From NCBI GenBank assembly GCA_035079385.1, contig JAVHKY010000052.1, forward strand, positions 1,364,001 through 1,428,000: 64,000 bases of DNA, in the 5' to 3' direction. A program made the position numbers and the translations under genes. Of the stretch, positions 32,657 through 44,000 are shown piece by piece (position 1 is the stretch's first letter; each line of letters starts with the position of its first letter). Under the pieces are notes generated by a model. That model was not told where the DNA came from. It searched no databases and worked only from the letters and a program-made list of their open reading frames with translations. This DNA is from Aspidiotus rigidus. Its lineage: Eukaryota > Arthropoda > Insecta > Hemiptera > Diaspididae.

Positions 32657-32993
32657 TCAAATATTCAACTGTCTTCAAACAAACTAATTTATACGTCCTT
32701 TAATCCATCGTGAGTTGGAGGAAACTTTCATCATATATATTTTACTGAATACTAGGCTGAACGATGCTGGTTTGAGATCGGGGGGGGAGGAAAGGTTTGC
32801 AAGGAGATTGTATCGTAATGTTAATATAGTAAGTATTATTAACAGAATGCGGGAAGTACAAATTATTAATCGATAATGATTATTTATTCGATTTTACCAA
32901 GGATAACATTGATAACATGAAGTCACTCAACAGTACTGTAGGACTGGTTCATACTCGTTCAAGCCGGTAGAGGTAAACATTCCTGCTTTTACA
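32657..32993. other. 5' flank of the unknown gene
   Basis: This is the probable promoter and 5' UTR side of the minus-strand gene. I see no clear TATA box and no other feature. Confidence 0.35.
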
Positions 32994-33281
32994 GGTTATA
33001 CCCTTAGACCATACAACAGATAGACCGAGCATCGGCCATATAAACGTGTACAACGCGTTGAACGGAAGACATGATAAGAAAATAAGGGGGACTGGACCTC
33101 AATGATGGCAACGCGGGTGAACGCGCGGAGTAGTGAAACGCACCGTACACCCGCGCCGCTCATCAAACTTGTAAACAAGGTCCAGTCCCCATTATTTTCA
33201 TATGTGTATTCTTATCATGTTCTCCGTTCAAAGATTCATTACTATGCTCGGTCTATCTGTTGTATGGTCTAAGGTTATACC
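32994..33281. repeat. MITE family A, copy 1
   Basis: The ends read CTTAGACCATACAACAGATA (from 33003) and its inverted copy to 33281. An inner pair GGGGACTGGACC/GGTCCAGTCCCC adds symmetry. A second copy lies at 61880-62137. Confidence 0.9.
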
Positions 33282-33332
33282 TTGGTTATACTTTGACGAT
33301 GCAAGGTGTCTTCGCCAATAAGGGAGGAGTAA

Positions 33333-33370
33333 GCGCTGCTATGCGGAATTTCTCCAAAGCTTGCACTCAA
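33333..33370 (+). repeat. 38-bp direct repeat shared with 38254-38291
   Basis: GCGCTGCTATGCGGAATTTC continues to TTGCACTCAA in both places, with one mismatch seen. They lie near the outer sides of a transposon cluster and may be remnants of a larger element. Confidence 0.7.
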
Positions 33371-33692
33371 CAGTGGTAATGAGTTATACGGGTATTGGGA
33401 TTTAAACTTAGAGTTGGGGAGTTGGGGAGTTGGTAGCCCTGACGATATTCACCCTTTCGTTCAATGCTTTTTAAATGAAGAAATTTCACGCACGGTAATT
33501 AATAGGATATTGTTTTTTAAAGCAAATACAAGCATAAATTTTGTAGTCTGTATCATCAACAAAAATACAAAAAAAATTGTAGCAATAAATGATGTATTGA
33601 AAAAATAACAGTTGATTGAAAATCAATGTATGAACGTACATAAATTCTCCGATTCACCCTTTCAGTAGCGCTCTCTAGTGTGAGTTTAAACC

Positions 33693-35715
33693 CCAATGCT
33701 TTACAAAGAAAAAATACGCATAAATATACAAAAATATAGGTTGCGGGGAGACTAATAACAACTGTCCACAAAATTAATCAATTGTCATAAAATTTTTTCA
33801 GAGTGTTAGATGAGCGTTTGACACAGGTCTAAAATTTATTTATAACTTATCAAATCATTTAGAACAGGCATGGGCAACCTATGGCCCGCGGGCCGGATCC
33901 AGCCCGCGAAAAACTCCAATCCGGCCCGCAACATCACAAACATTTCATGAAATGTATAAAAAAACGAATTCTTACTGAAGCATACTACAAGTACAAATGA
34001 GTTGTAGAAAATTTCATGAAATTTATTTTAAAAATATATAATATTACTGAAACCGAGTGCACAAGTACTTAATCTTAATGAGAGACTTGAGTTTGAAGTT
34101 CCTGCACCAGTTTGGCGTGAAATCGGTAACTGCTATACACAGGTATGCATGCAGGTGATCATCTGTCATTTGTGACTGATAAATTGTTTTTGTTAGTTTC
34201 ATGCGTGAAAATGTCTGCTCACACAGGTATGTGGAACCAAACACGCAGAGCACTTTCTGCGCTATAGTTTTCAGTGCTGGGAAATCTTGCCATGACAACA
34301 TCATGTAAAATTGGATGATTGCAGTTTCATTAAACAAATTCCGCATGTGAGTATTTTCTTTCAGGTCAATCAATTCAAGTTGTATATTTGCTTCAACGTT
34401 GTCTTCACAAACCAGGAAAGGATTTCCTATCAATTTGAACCAGGTATTGTACCTGTCAACATCAGCAAAGCGAGAACAAAATTTGGCTTCCAATGCTTCC
34501 AATAAGCCTACGAATTTACTGATAGGAGAACGTACGTTTGCCTTCTTCTCAAACAGAGAGCAAGTTGGAAAATGAGAGAATGTCACGGCTGCTATTTGCC
34601 TGTGAAAGAGCTCCAGTTTTCTTTTGAATGCTTGAATAAATAGCACTAACAAGTTGGAAAATAAATTGACCTTTTCCTTGTAACAAACTTAGGTGTTCAG
34701 ATATGTCTGTGAGAAAATAGAAGTCCCACAGCAATTTTTCATCCTTCAGTTCGACGACTTCTTTTCCCTTTTCAATCATGAACATATCAATTTCCGTCAT
34801 TAAAGTGTTGAATCTGGTCAATATTTGCGAGCGACTGAGCCATTGGACCTCAGTGTAGTACAAGATATTACCACACTCACTTTCCATTTCTTCAAGAAAA
34901 GTTTTAAATGTCTTGTGGTTGAGAGAACGTGACTTCATGAAGTTGAACTCAAAATATGGTCCAAATTCAATGTCTTGCTGCAGAGTTGGTGCACGTGAAT
35001 TAAACAATGAATTGCAAAGGGGAGAGACACATTTTCTGCTTTCATGTGCGCATTAATTCGACCAATGAGATCATTTTTGTCACTAACCATAGTGGGCGCA
35101 CCATCAATTGTTACGCTAATCCAATTATTCCAAAATAATCCTAAAGAAGCAAAGCATGCCTTAACTTCCTCAAAAATTTCTTCACGTGTCGTTTGTCCAT
35201 GCTCTGCAATAACGCCAACTCTTCCGTTAAATTGAAGTTGTCATCTATACCTCGTACAAATATTAGCAGTTGGGCAATGTTAGGGGCATCAATACTTTCA
35301 TCTTTAGCAATACTTACTGAAAAACTTGAAATTTTTCACCCTCACTTTCAGTTGATGAAGCACATTGTCTGCAATATTTTCTATTTGTCTTGTTATGGTA
35401 CGTCGAGACCACGGTCGAGACGAACTGACTTCTTCAAAACATATCTTCTTCTCTGGACAAATTTCCTCCACAACTGTGGTTATGTATTTCTTAACAAATT
35501 GACGATCAAAAAGTGGTACATTTTGAGCTTTTTCGATCCTTGATAACAAGAGTTCTAAATAATATTACCAGTTCTGAATGAATTTTAGACCTGTATCAAA
35601 CACTCATCTAACACTACAAAAGATTTCATAACAATTGGTTCATTTTGTGGACAGTAATTAGTCACCTCGGAACCTATATTTTCGTATGTTTACGCGTTTT
35701 TTTCCTGTGTAGAGC
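33693..35715. mobile_element. hAT-derived sequence enclosed by ~165-bp inverted arms
   Basis: The left arm 33693-33865 and right arm 35553-35715 are diverged inverted copies (shared blocks include TTTTAGACCTGT and CACTCATCTAACACT or their complements). Immediately inside the left arm, CAGGCATGGGCAACCTATGG looks like a hAT terminal repeat. No matching hAT end exists at the right. Either a hAT copy landed in the centre of a foldback and lost one end, or the arms belong to a captured arrangement. Confidence 0.7.
34044..35549 (-). pseudogene. hAT transposase of the GTF2IRD2/ZBED-like group (broken)
   Basis: On the minus strand the reading starts near 35549 (LSRIEKAQNVPLFDRQFVKK) and passes a DESIDAPNIAQLLIFVRGID segment. 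It continues in other frames through EVQWLSRSQILTRF (about 34860). It ends with the C-terminal dimerisation region STYLCEQTFSRMKLTK (about 34220). The order matches hAT transposases domesticated in some vertebrate genes. Several frameshifts and at least one stop between 35300 and 34600 make it a pseudogene. Confidence 0.75.
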
Positions 35716-35768
35716 ATACCCTTAACATTTGCTTCTTTGTATACGGCAACCGATTCTCGACATATGAC

Positions 35769-35977
35769 CAGTGAACTCAATTTGTAGTATGAGACTAGCT
35801 GGAACGCGCGCTGAACGAAGAAAAGAGAGAAAGAAGATATTCTGATCAACCGGGCTCCGTCGTTTCATGCACGCTTAACGAAAAAAGAGAGAGAAAGGAG
35901 ATATTCTGTTATTTTGTTTCACGTTTTTTGTTCAGCGCGCATTCCAGCTAGTCTCATACTACAAATTGAGTTCACCG
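35769..35977. mobile_element. 209-bp hAT-type MITE with 8-bp target duplication
   Basis: The arms start CAGTGAACTCAATTTGTAGT and are about 48 bp. CATATGAC flanks both sides exactly (35761-35768 and 35978-35985). A fragment related to the inner arm (GCGCGCATTTCAGCTAGTC) lies at about 40089-40107. Confidence 0.9.
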
Positions 35978-36244
35978 CATATGACAAATACAGCTTTGTC
36001 ATTAGATTTCATAAAGAAGTAGTTAATATTCCATGTGTCTTTAAATTTCCGACATTCAGTATCTACTTTACATTTCTTCAAAGGAGGAACCATGTTGAAA
36101 AACACAAGTATTATTTTGTCACGGTTTGCAAAATTAAGATAGAAGGATTCTTAGCAACTACACGTGATGACTCTGCCTTCCTTTCAAGTCTTGACAGCAA
36201 CGCGCGTCAATTATCAGCGTGATTATCAGTGAATCACTGGGTGT

Positions 36245-36715
36245 TCTCATTTTTACCGACTTTTCTAACTAGAAAAGTGAGGTATTACACTCGTAGCAAG
36301 GTCAACAGGGGGAGGGGGCAATGAACTTTCTCGAGATTTTAGAGGTCCGAGATCACAACTAGCACAAAAAAAAAATTCAGGTTTCCTTATTATATATTTG
36401 TTTATATATAAGATATTTTGTCCGCGGAACTCCTCCAAAACTACCCGATGGATTTTTTTGTCACTAGGCCATATTGTAGTGATATATCTGAAGATGTGCA
36501 CCTGCAATTTTTTTAAGAATCGGATGAGTAGTCCTCGAGGAATCTTCAATTTGTTGAGAAATTTCTCAGTATTTCGAGTATCTTTTTGTCCGCGGAACTC
36601 CTCCGAAACTATCCGATGGATTTTTTTGTAACTTGGCCACATTGTAGTAATATATCTGAAGATGTGCACTTGCAATTTTTTTGAGAATCGGATGAGTAGT
36701 TCTCGAGAAAAAACA
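36245..36715. repeat. Dispersed repeat with internal tandem duplication
   Basis: The left half is an inverted copy of the repeat at 26925-27075. The right half holds two copies of a ~125-bp unit (about 36415-36530 and 36588-36705), each with TTTGTCCGCGGAACTCCTCC and ATCTGAAGATGTGCAC. Confidence 0.75.
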
Positions 36716-36811
36716 GTGAATTTACATAATCCATTTCAGTTTATTTGGGAGGGTGCTGCAAACAGACGCGTAGTCCAATTACTTGCAACACCCCGTAAAA
36801 ATGACATAATA

Positions 36812-37015
36812 AGACAAAAAAAAAAAAAAAAATAGAATGAGATAATAACAAAATAATAAACAAATCAATAAATAATAAAATTAAAAAATAAAAATAAATA
36901 AAAACGAATAAATAAAAAATAATAAAATAATAAAAATAAAAAATAAAAACAAACGAAAAAAAAAGAAAAAATGTAATAATAATACCAATAGAACCAAAAA
37001 AAAAAAAAAAAAGTC
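36812..37015. repeat. A-rich low-complexity tract
   Basis: AATAAA/AAATAAT simple sequence, bounded by poly-A runs. Confidence 0.85.
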
Positions 37016-37061
37016 ATTGCCACCACCACCCAGGCCCTACCCCAGCATACTATAAGACTCT

Positions 37062-37186
37062 ATGTATAACCGAGGAACGGAACATTGGCGCTACATAGTG
37101 GCAAAACACTCAAGTACATAATTTCTCGTGACAGCATTAGTAATGGTAAACATAGGCAAGTGTCAATACCTCTTTGGTGTACCGTG
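37062..37186 (-). repeat. Truncated copy of the 14618-15064 element
   Basis: The block containing ATTGGCGCTACATAGTGGCA through TGTCAATACCTCTTTGGTG matches the inverted left end of the 14618 element closely. The other end is missing. Confidence 0.85.
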
Positions 37187-37627
37187 CTGTCAACCGATCG
37201 TCACCCAAAGTCGCCGCATCCAGGAGCATCGGAACATTTTTGTCATCCGGCAAGGTTTTGTACAGTTATTCAAACGTTTTGGAACGCAGAATTGTTAGGA
37301 ATACAAGATGTGTAGGCGTGGTTACCCAGGAGAGTTTTGGAACGCATTGGACAATGTTTATTGCCAAACGTTGTCCGGTAACATTAGTTGATGGTTTCAG
37401 AACGCGCCCCTTGTTTTAGAGAAAAAGTAATGTTGAAGTAGTTCACAAGCTGATTTTTTCGTCCTGATTTGTTGATTTTTGTTTGTGAAAAAACCATGTA
37501 CATTATTTTGTATATAAAGAATAATAACAATATAACATAGAATAATGCTGCTGTCCCCATTCAAATTTGCCCCCAATTTTAAAAGAACATCTGATAGTAC
37601 CAGACTACCGGTAGTTTTCCTTCTCAA

Positions 37628-38056
37628 TAGATCATAATCAACGTGACGTCATTTGTGTAAAGAAATCGTAAGCGCCCTATGAAATTACCGGTGAAACAGA
37701 CCGCCGAGATCAGTGATTTCAGCCTGACTGATTTTTACATGAGATTTTCCATAAAATAATTCCAGGAGACTTTTGTTGTCAAATATATTGATAATCATTA
37801 ATATCTTAAGAATGAAACATTCTTAATCATAAAATAGATACTTCAACCTTCCTATTGCGCTATGTTTTATTCTCAAGATATTAATGATTATCAATATATT
37901 TGACAACAAAAGTCTCCTGGAATTCTCTTACGGGAAGTTACGTGTAAAAATCAGTCCAGCTGAAGTCACTGATCTCTGCGGTCTGCATTTCTCAAGATTT
38001 CAGAGGGCGTTTACAATTTTCCAAACACAAATGACGTCATCTTATTATGGTCCATA
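37628..38056. repeat. Large foldback, ~429 bp
   Basis: The outer arms (GTGACGTCATTTGTGT and its inverse; GCGCCC...) are imperfect. The inner arms 37760-37816 and 37868-37926 (AATTCCAGGAGACTTTTGTT onward) are nearly exact inverted copies. Confidence 0.85.
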
Positions 38057-38937
38057 GAAAAAAACTGTACCTACTAGTCATCTCCTGTAGCATCGGTAGT
38101 TTTCCCTTTAGAAAAATGCAAAAAATACTACCGGTATTCTCCAGTAGTACTGGTAGTATTTTTTGCACCTCCAAAAACCTCCAATTGTTGGGAATTTTGT
38201 TTACTGCACTACAGATTGTCTGAAACTACCATCCGACAACCGTCCATCACTATGCGCTGCTATGCGGAATTTCTTCAAAGCTTGCACTCAAAGGTGATGA
38301 GCTTTTCACTATTTTTTTGTAAAATTCAAATGGAAAGCCACCTAAAATAGTTTTGAAATTAACTTGTTAGAGTAGACTCGGCTCCAACTTTTGTATATCT
38401 CGTTTTTTATAATTGGTGGGTCAAGTAAGTAGTGAGAAACTTTGAAAGATCATTCCCGTGTTATTTTTAACAAGGGACTATTACACACCACCACCTACAA
38501 AAGTATTGTGGAAAGTGGCGCTCGTAGCTGAGTCCTTACAGACAAATGAACAAACGTCCATGTATAAAGCGCGTTGTAGACGGTCAATATTATTCACCAA
38601 TGATACAATTTTTGATATCCGCGGATCGCGTTTTTCTTCTTGCTCCAGGCAATTGAAGTGAAAAGCTCTAGAGTCTTATAATTTTTCACGTTGCAAAATA
38701 ACCACATTTTCCATGGAGAAAGGGTAATATTTATTTATTATACAAGGTCTTAAAGCGAGTGGTATAGTCACGAGTCCGAGTTTTACGAAACGAGCTGAAA
38801 GCGAGTGAAGTAAAAGAACGGGTGACTTATCACAAGCTGGTGGACCGTGTAAAATACAAATTTTTTTTTTAATACGTTCAAATTACGTGCAAATTACGTG
38901 CAATTTACGTGCAAATTTCGTACCCAGGGTATAACCC

Positions 38938-39665
38938 AGGGCTGGGCACGGATCGCGAAAATTTGATCCGGGTCGCGGATCGCGAATCATCGATCTTTTG
39001 ACGGATCGGTTCGCGGATCAATCATCGTTCATTGAAAACGATCCGGATCACGGATTACGGATCAGTAACATTTTTTTGCAATCCGACGGATTAGTGATGG
39101 GCGGTTATCGGTTATTAACCGATTAATCGGTTTATTGTTGGGTGAAATTACCCGAAAAACCGGTTTATTTGTAATCAACAGTTAACCTGAAAAACCGGTT
39201 AATAAGAGCGCATAAACCGATTAACCGCCAAAATTAAAAATTTTTCAACAATTTTGAATTTTAAATTGATAATTTGACAAATTTGAAGCACCAGGTGGAG
39301 GAAATAGGAATTATCAATAAAGATATTTCTCAATCAATAACACATACATAAGCGAATTTGCTTCTCTATTTTCAATTATTGCAATTTTGAGAGCAAAAAA
39401 GTGGAAGATCTTGGCGCTTCTAGCGGAATTTTTTGAGAACCAACAGCAATCCGCATAGTTGCCAGTTAACTGGTTAATCGGTTTATTTGGAGGTTCTTAA
39501 CAGATTAACCGGTTACAATGATCTTTAATAAACCGTTCAACCGGTATATTGAATTAATCGATAACCGCCCATCACTACGACGGATCAATCAACTGCGGAT
39601 CAGAACATTTGATCCGTGATCCGGGAATCAGTGATCCGTGATCCGCGGATCATTTATCTGTGATC
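38938..39665. mobile_element. Element rich in GGATCGCG/GATCCG motifs, interrupted by a hAT insertion
   Basis: GGGCTGGGCACGGATCGCG starts at about 38940, followed by many GATCCGCGGATC-like palindromes. The same motifs resume after 39585 up to about 39665. The expected right-hand tip is missing. Confidence 0.6.
39092..39577. mobile_element. hAT-type MITE nested in the previous element, 8-bp target duplication
   Basis: The tips are TAGTGATGGGCGGTTATCGG and its inverse, with repeated CCGGTTAA/TTAACCGG inside. CGACGGAT flanks it exactly (39084-39091 and 39578-39585). It is non-autonomous. Confidence 0.92.
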
Positions 39666-40109
39666 CGCGAATCATTACTCAAATAGAAGGTACATTTTTT
39701 TATTCTATAAATGATGTTAAAACACAATTTTACCCACAGTTTTCCATGGGTAAAATAGCCTATTTTTTCATGGGTTTTGTGAGCGTGAAACACGGTATCA
39801 TAGCACACCGTAGCGTGAAATGCAAGCAAATTTTTGCGTTGAATGAGAGATTCGCTAAACTTTGGATGATTTTCTCCCCCTTTTTCAGTCTTCAGCCTTT
39901 TTAATTTTTAGTTTTTAATAATTTTTACATTTTCATTTATAGAATAAAACGTTGTACCATACACGACGGTGAAGCGAGCCAATTTACTCGCGCGTTTACT
40001 CCACTCGCTATCGCTTGTTCCATAAACCTCGCTCTCGTGAAATAATGGCTCACTTTACCGTCTTGTATGATAAATAACTATTTTTTCAGCGCGCATTTCA
40101 GCTAGTCCA

Positions 40110-40308
40110 ATAGAGCTTTTCCATGTCGGCGCATTGCATACGTATTCTCCTACGTGTTATCGAAATGGTAGTTCTTATGGCAAACTACTCCACAATGAAA
40201 ATGTGTATGCAATCCAGCAACACCCATAAGAGCAATGTTAGGAATACTACCATTTCGATAACACGTAGGAGAATACGTATGCAATGCGCTGATATGGAAA
40301 AGCCCTAT
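40110..40308. repeat. MITE family B, copy 1
   Basis: Near-palindromic, 199 bp, with arms starting at GCTTTTCCATGTCGGCGCAT. The second copy is at 56636-56835. Confidence 0.9.
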
Positions 40309-40325
40309 GGGTAGTTTTATACCAC

Positions 40326-40511
40326 AGTCCGTTCACGTTAAGAAGGTGCCGAAAGAAATGAGAAAAGAAAACGTGAAAGGGTTCGAGTTTGTACCATGTT
40401 ATTTGAATGGTGATAAGAGATGGTACGTGTATAGTCAATGGTGGTAGTGGTACAAACTCTCATACGAGCTCGAATTTTTTCTCCAGTAGCCCTTTCTTAA
40501 CTTGAACAGAC
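40326..40511. repeat. Foldback with CCGTTCACGTTAAGAA tips
   Basis: AGTCCGTTCACGTTAAGAA at 40326 pairs with its diverged inverse ending at 40511. An inner pair GTTCGAGTTTGTACCA and TGGTACAAACTC... is also inverted. The tip is shared with 11469-11593. Confidence 0.75.
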
Positions 40512-41001
40512 TACAATTTGAATTCCCTGGATTTCGTTCCTTTTTCTTTTTTAATGAATGTGAACAAGCGGTGAACGGAACCAACCCTACCCTGCTGAAG
40601 GAAATAAGATAATAACAGACGTTACGGCTGCGTTACGGCTGCGCGGTCTGGTCCAAATTATGACTGCGCAGGGCGCTAAGTTGTGTTCCGCGTACAACTT
40701 TGAAGATTGGGATTTTAGATTTGGGATTCAATTAACAATGTCATTATTGTCAGCTCTTCGTCGTTGTACGTAGACTCCTAGTAAGTGTCGCAGTACTGCG
40801 TTAGTGTCGTATCTCTCACTAGTCACTAGTCGCGTGTTTGGTGTTCAAGAAAGTGCTGTGGGATCCACGTTCGTGAACGTATTTTTTCCCTCATCGCTAA
40901 AGATTACTGACCGTGAATTAGTTGTTCGTGAATTGAATGTACTTATCCTGATTTCGTAGAGTCTTTTATTTTGTGGGTGCTAATTTGCTATAGTTTGAGT
41001 G

Positions 41002-44000
41002 ATGGCCTTATACCGAATAACTACCGCTAAACTCTGCGAACTAAACCAAGTAAGAAGTGTTTGAATACAAACTAAGTTGAGTCTATTGTAATAGTAGCAA
41101 CATCGCACTTCAATCCCTCAAAATGTAACTGTTAAGTCTTGCAAATTTTTTCTGATGAAAATGTTCTCGCAATAACATAACATTGCTAATTTGATATCAA
41201 AAGTTTAATCAGATTCTATTTTGTACGTATGAATTTGAAATTAATGTCTATCGTTTACTGGATTTGACTGAGGAAATTAACATCTTGTACCGTCAACCTA
41301 ATTTTGTTCTGAATTTGGCGTTTTGAATGACGTTACACCTTTCGTCGAACCAACATCACTTTTTTCTATCTGTGACCGAGAAATGGATTGTAGAAAAAAT
41401 GCTCCAGGCAGCGAGCGAGTGTTTAAGTGGTTACTACTGGTAGCAGTTCTATTCTAACCATTAATTGTCATATTTTGGTCATTATGCTAGAGAGATGTGC
41501 AAAAATAGGTAGGCGAGATGAGTAGATGAATTTTTCTGGAAGCGAAAATCTGAACTGTCCGGCTTCAAACCAAAACAACTCTGAATTGTTTGTATACCCC
41601 TTTTCCTGTATTTTGTGATCGATAGGTACACGAGTACCCTGACGATCGTTCTGGATTTTTGATAAAAAAAATTTTGGCATCTAATAAATTTGGCGTCTCT
41701 TCAATGAGTAAACGTGCATAAGTTCGCATAAAAATTTTCAATTTCTCCTTTAGAACAGACAAAAATTGTTTTATTTTTGGGCGGTGAAGGCCGGCTACCT
41801 ACCCTTGATTCGAATTTTGTCAACTAACGGGAAAACTAAGACGCTTGCCGCTTTTTTGCGGTTTACAACATTTTTAGAAGCTTATCATAAGGCTTAAATT
41901 AGGCCTACCTTTTATTCTTCTTTCTACCAATCACAGCTATGTAGGTGCATGACAAAAAGCAATGTATTAGTGAACGTTCGTTTCATCTGAGTCGTGCGTC
42001 GTTGTAGTCACGTTCCGAGGGACCATGGTTTTGTATTACAACTTGGATATCATCTTATCATAGCGCTGGGGGACTGGGATAACTGTACTCTATTTTCTGT
42101 TTTTTCTCGTATCACTTCTCCTTCCAAGTTCGACGCCAGGGTTATTAAGGTGTAATTCCAACTCGTGTTACCCAATAATTCCTTTTTTCCGTTTTCCATT
42201 GCCGCATGGTAATGTTTTTTGAAAACTTCAGTTGCGTTAAAAACTGATGAGGACGAGAGGAGGCAATGATACCAGATATTCATTATAAATTTGAACTTCG
42301 CATTTAGATAATTTCATCGCAAAATTCTTCAAATGGTCGAAAGTTATAGTTGAGTAAGTGCAGTAAGTGCGTGTCAGGTTTCGAAGGAATCGATGCATTC
42401 CATTTTCACGCGATTTTGTTAGGAACTATCTACCGATGAACTTGACGGAAATTTCAAGGTCGTATGTCGGTAGAAGACAACTCTCAGTTTTAATGGTGAA
42501 ACATTTCTTTATTTATGAACGCATTCTGACGGCGCGCTAGTTAGAATGATGCCTGCTGCAAATTTCCGTTCTGCAGGTTTACTTGCGGCCTTGACAGTCA
42601 GTGGAAGCATTGCGTGTGTTTCTTGATAGGTTTTCGAAATCCGCTCGAGAGATAGTCAGAATTATTAACAAATGCGTGAAAAACAAAGTTGCCGAAAATG
42701 TTTTCAAGGGTATTACCGTGTCACACTCACTCGCCGTCTGCACGACAACGCCTTTTTTTTTCTCTCTCTCACACATTCTTCTCCCTCCCTCTCCTTGTTA
42801 CATCGACCAACGCGTTCTAAGATATTGTAATTGAGTGAATTTTTTGTGGATAATATGCGTCGAATTCGGAATCTTGTTGCAACAGTAATATAGTGTATTA
42901 ATTTCCAAAAATTAATCCTAAAAACCAAATGAAGGGTGGTTGTTACATTTAAAGCATGGTGCATGATTAAATTCTTCATGAATACTTATTCATTGGAGAT
43001 AATGAACCCGGAGATAATGAACCCGGACGTTTAAAATTATTTTTATTGTCAGATAGGAAGAAATGAAGGTTTGAAAATAAGACAATGAACAAATAATAAA
43101 TGTAAGTAATAATTATGTTCGTCATTTTTGTCAGAAGCAGTTTTCAACATTTTTTTCAAGTGCTTGCACGCTCGCATTACTTTACTTCACTGACCGATAG
43201 AGGAAAATGAAGTATGATAGTAGAGTATGGCACCCGGTGTAAGACCATAGTTCGCGATATGAACCGCCACCTTCACAAAACTAATGATTGGGATTGGTTT
43301 TTCAGAGAATACTAATAGGTTTGATTTCTTGAAAAAGCTTTCCAAGTTCACATGATTCGGTGTTAGCTAAAACATTTTCCATCATGGTTTACGCTCCAAG
43401 GAGCAAGACTCTGGGGATGAACCAATCAAACTGTGTAGATCATTTTTACTATTACTGTTTCTTGGATTACTGTAATTTGCTGTTGTACAGTTTTCTAAAA
43501 ATCACAGAAACATTTATCTGCTTAGTTCAAAGCAGGCCACAATTCGACCAATCCCGATTAGACTTCCCCCCCAAAAAATCGACCTATCTCTCTTTCACAA
43601 ATCTTGCTGTAAATTTACTTTACCTTGAAAACTGCTGATTGCTGTGTTTACATGAAACTGTTTTCAGTAATTACAGAAAAATGCTCTAACGTGTTTCAGT
43701 TTTTACAGCGAGTACGCCAAAACACATATCTGGTACTTATTGATTTACCAGTTTTAACAGAGTCTGTGAATACTGTTAACGCGCAAACAAACTTACTTGT
43801 ATATTCTCTGAATAAGCATATAGCTCAACTTGGAATGTAGGGCTTGTGAAGTTATAGCTCAAGCTTAGGGTTTAAAGCAGTGAGCAGGTATTACACAGTT
43901 GTTGTAAATTGCAAAATTATATATATTTACTGAGAAGCTTGTTTCTACGCAAAGACAGGGGCCTGTTAGATAGGTTGATAAAATTGTCAACTATATTAAT

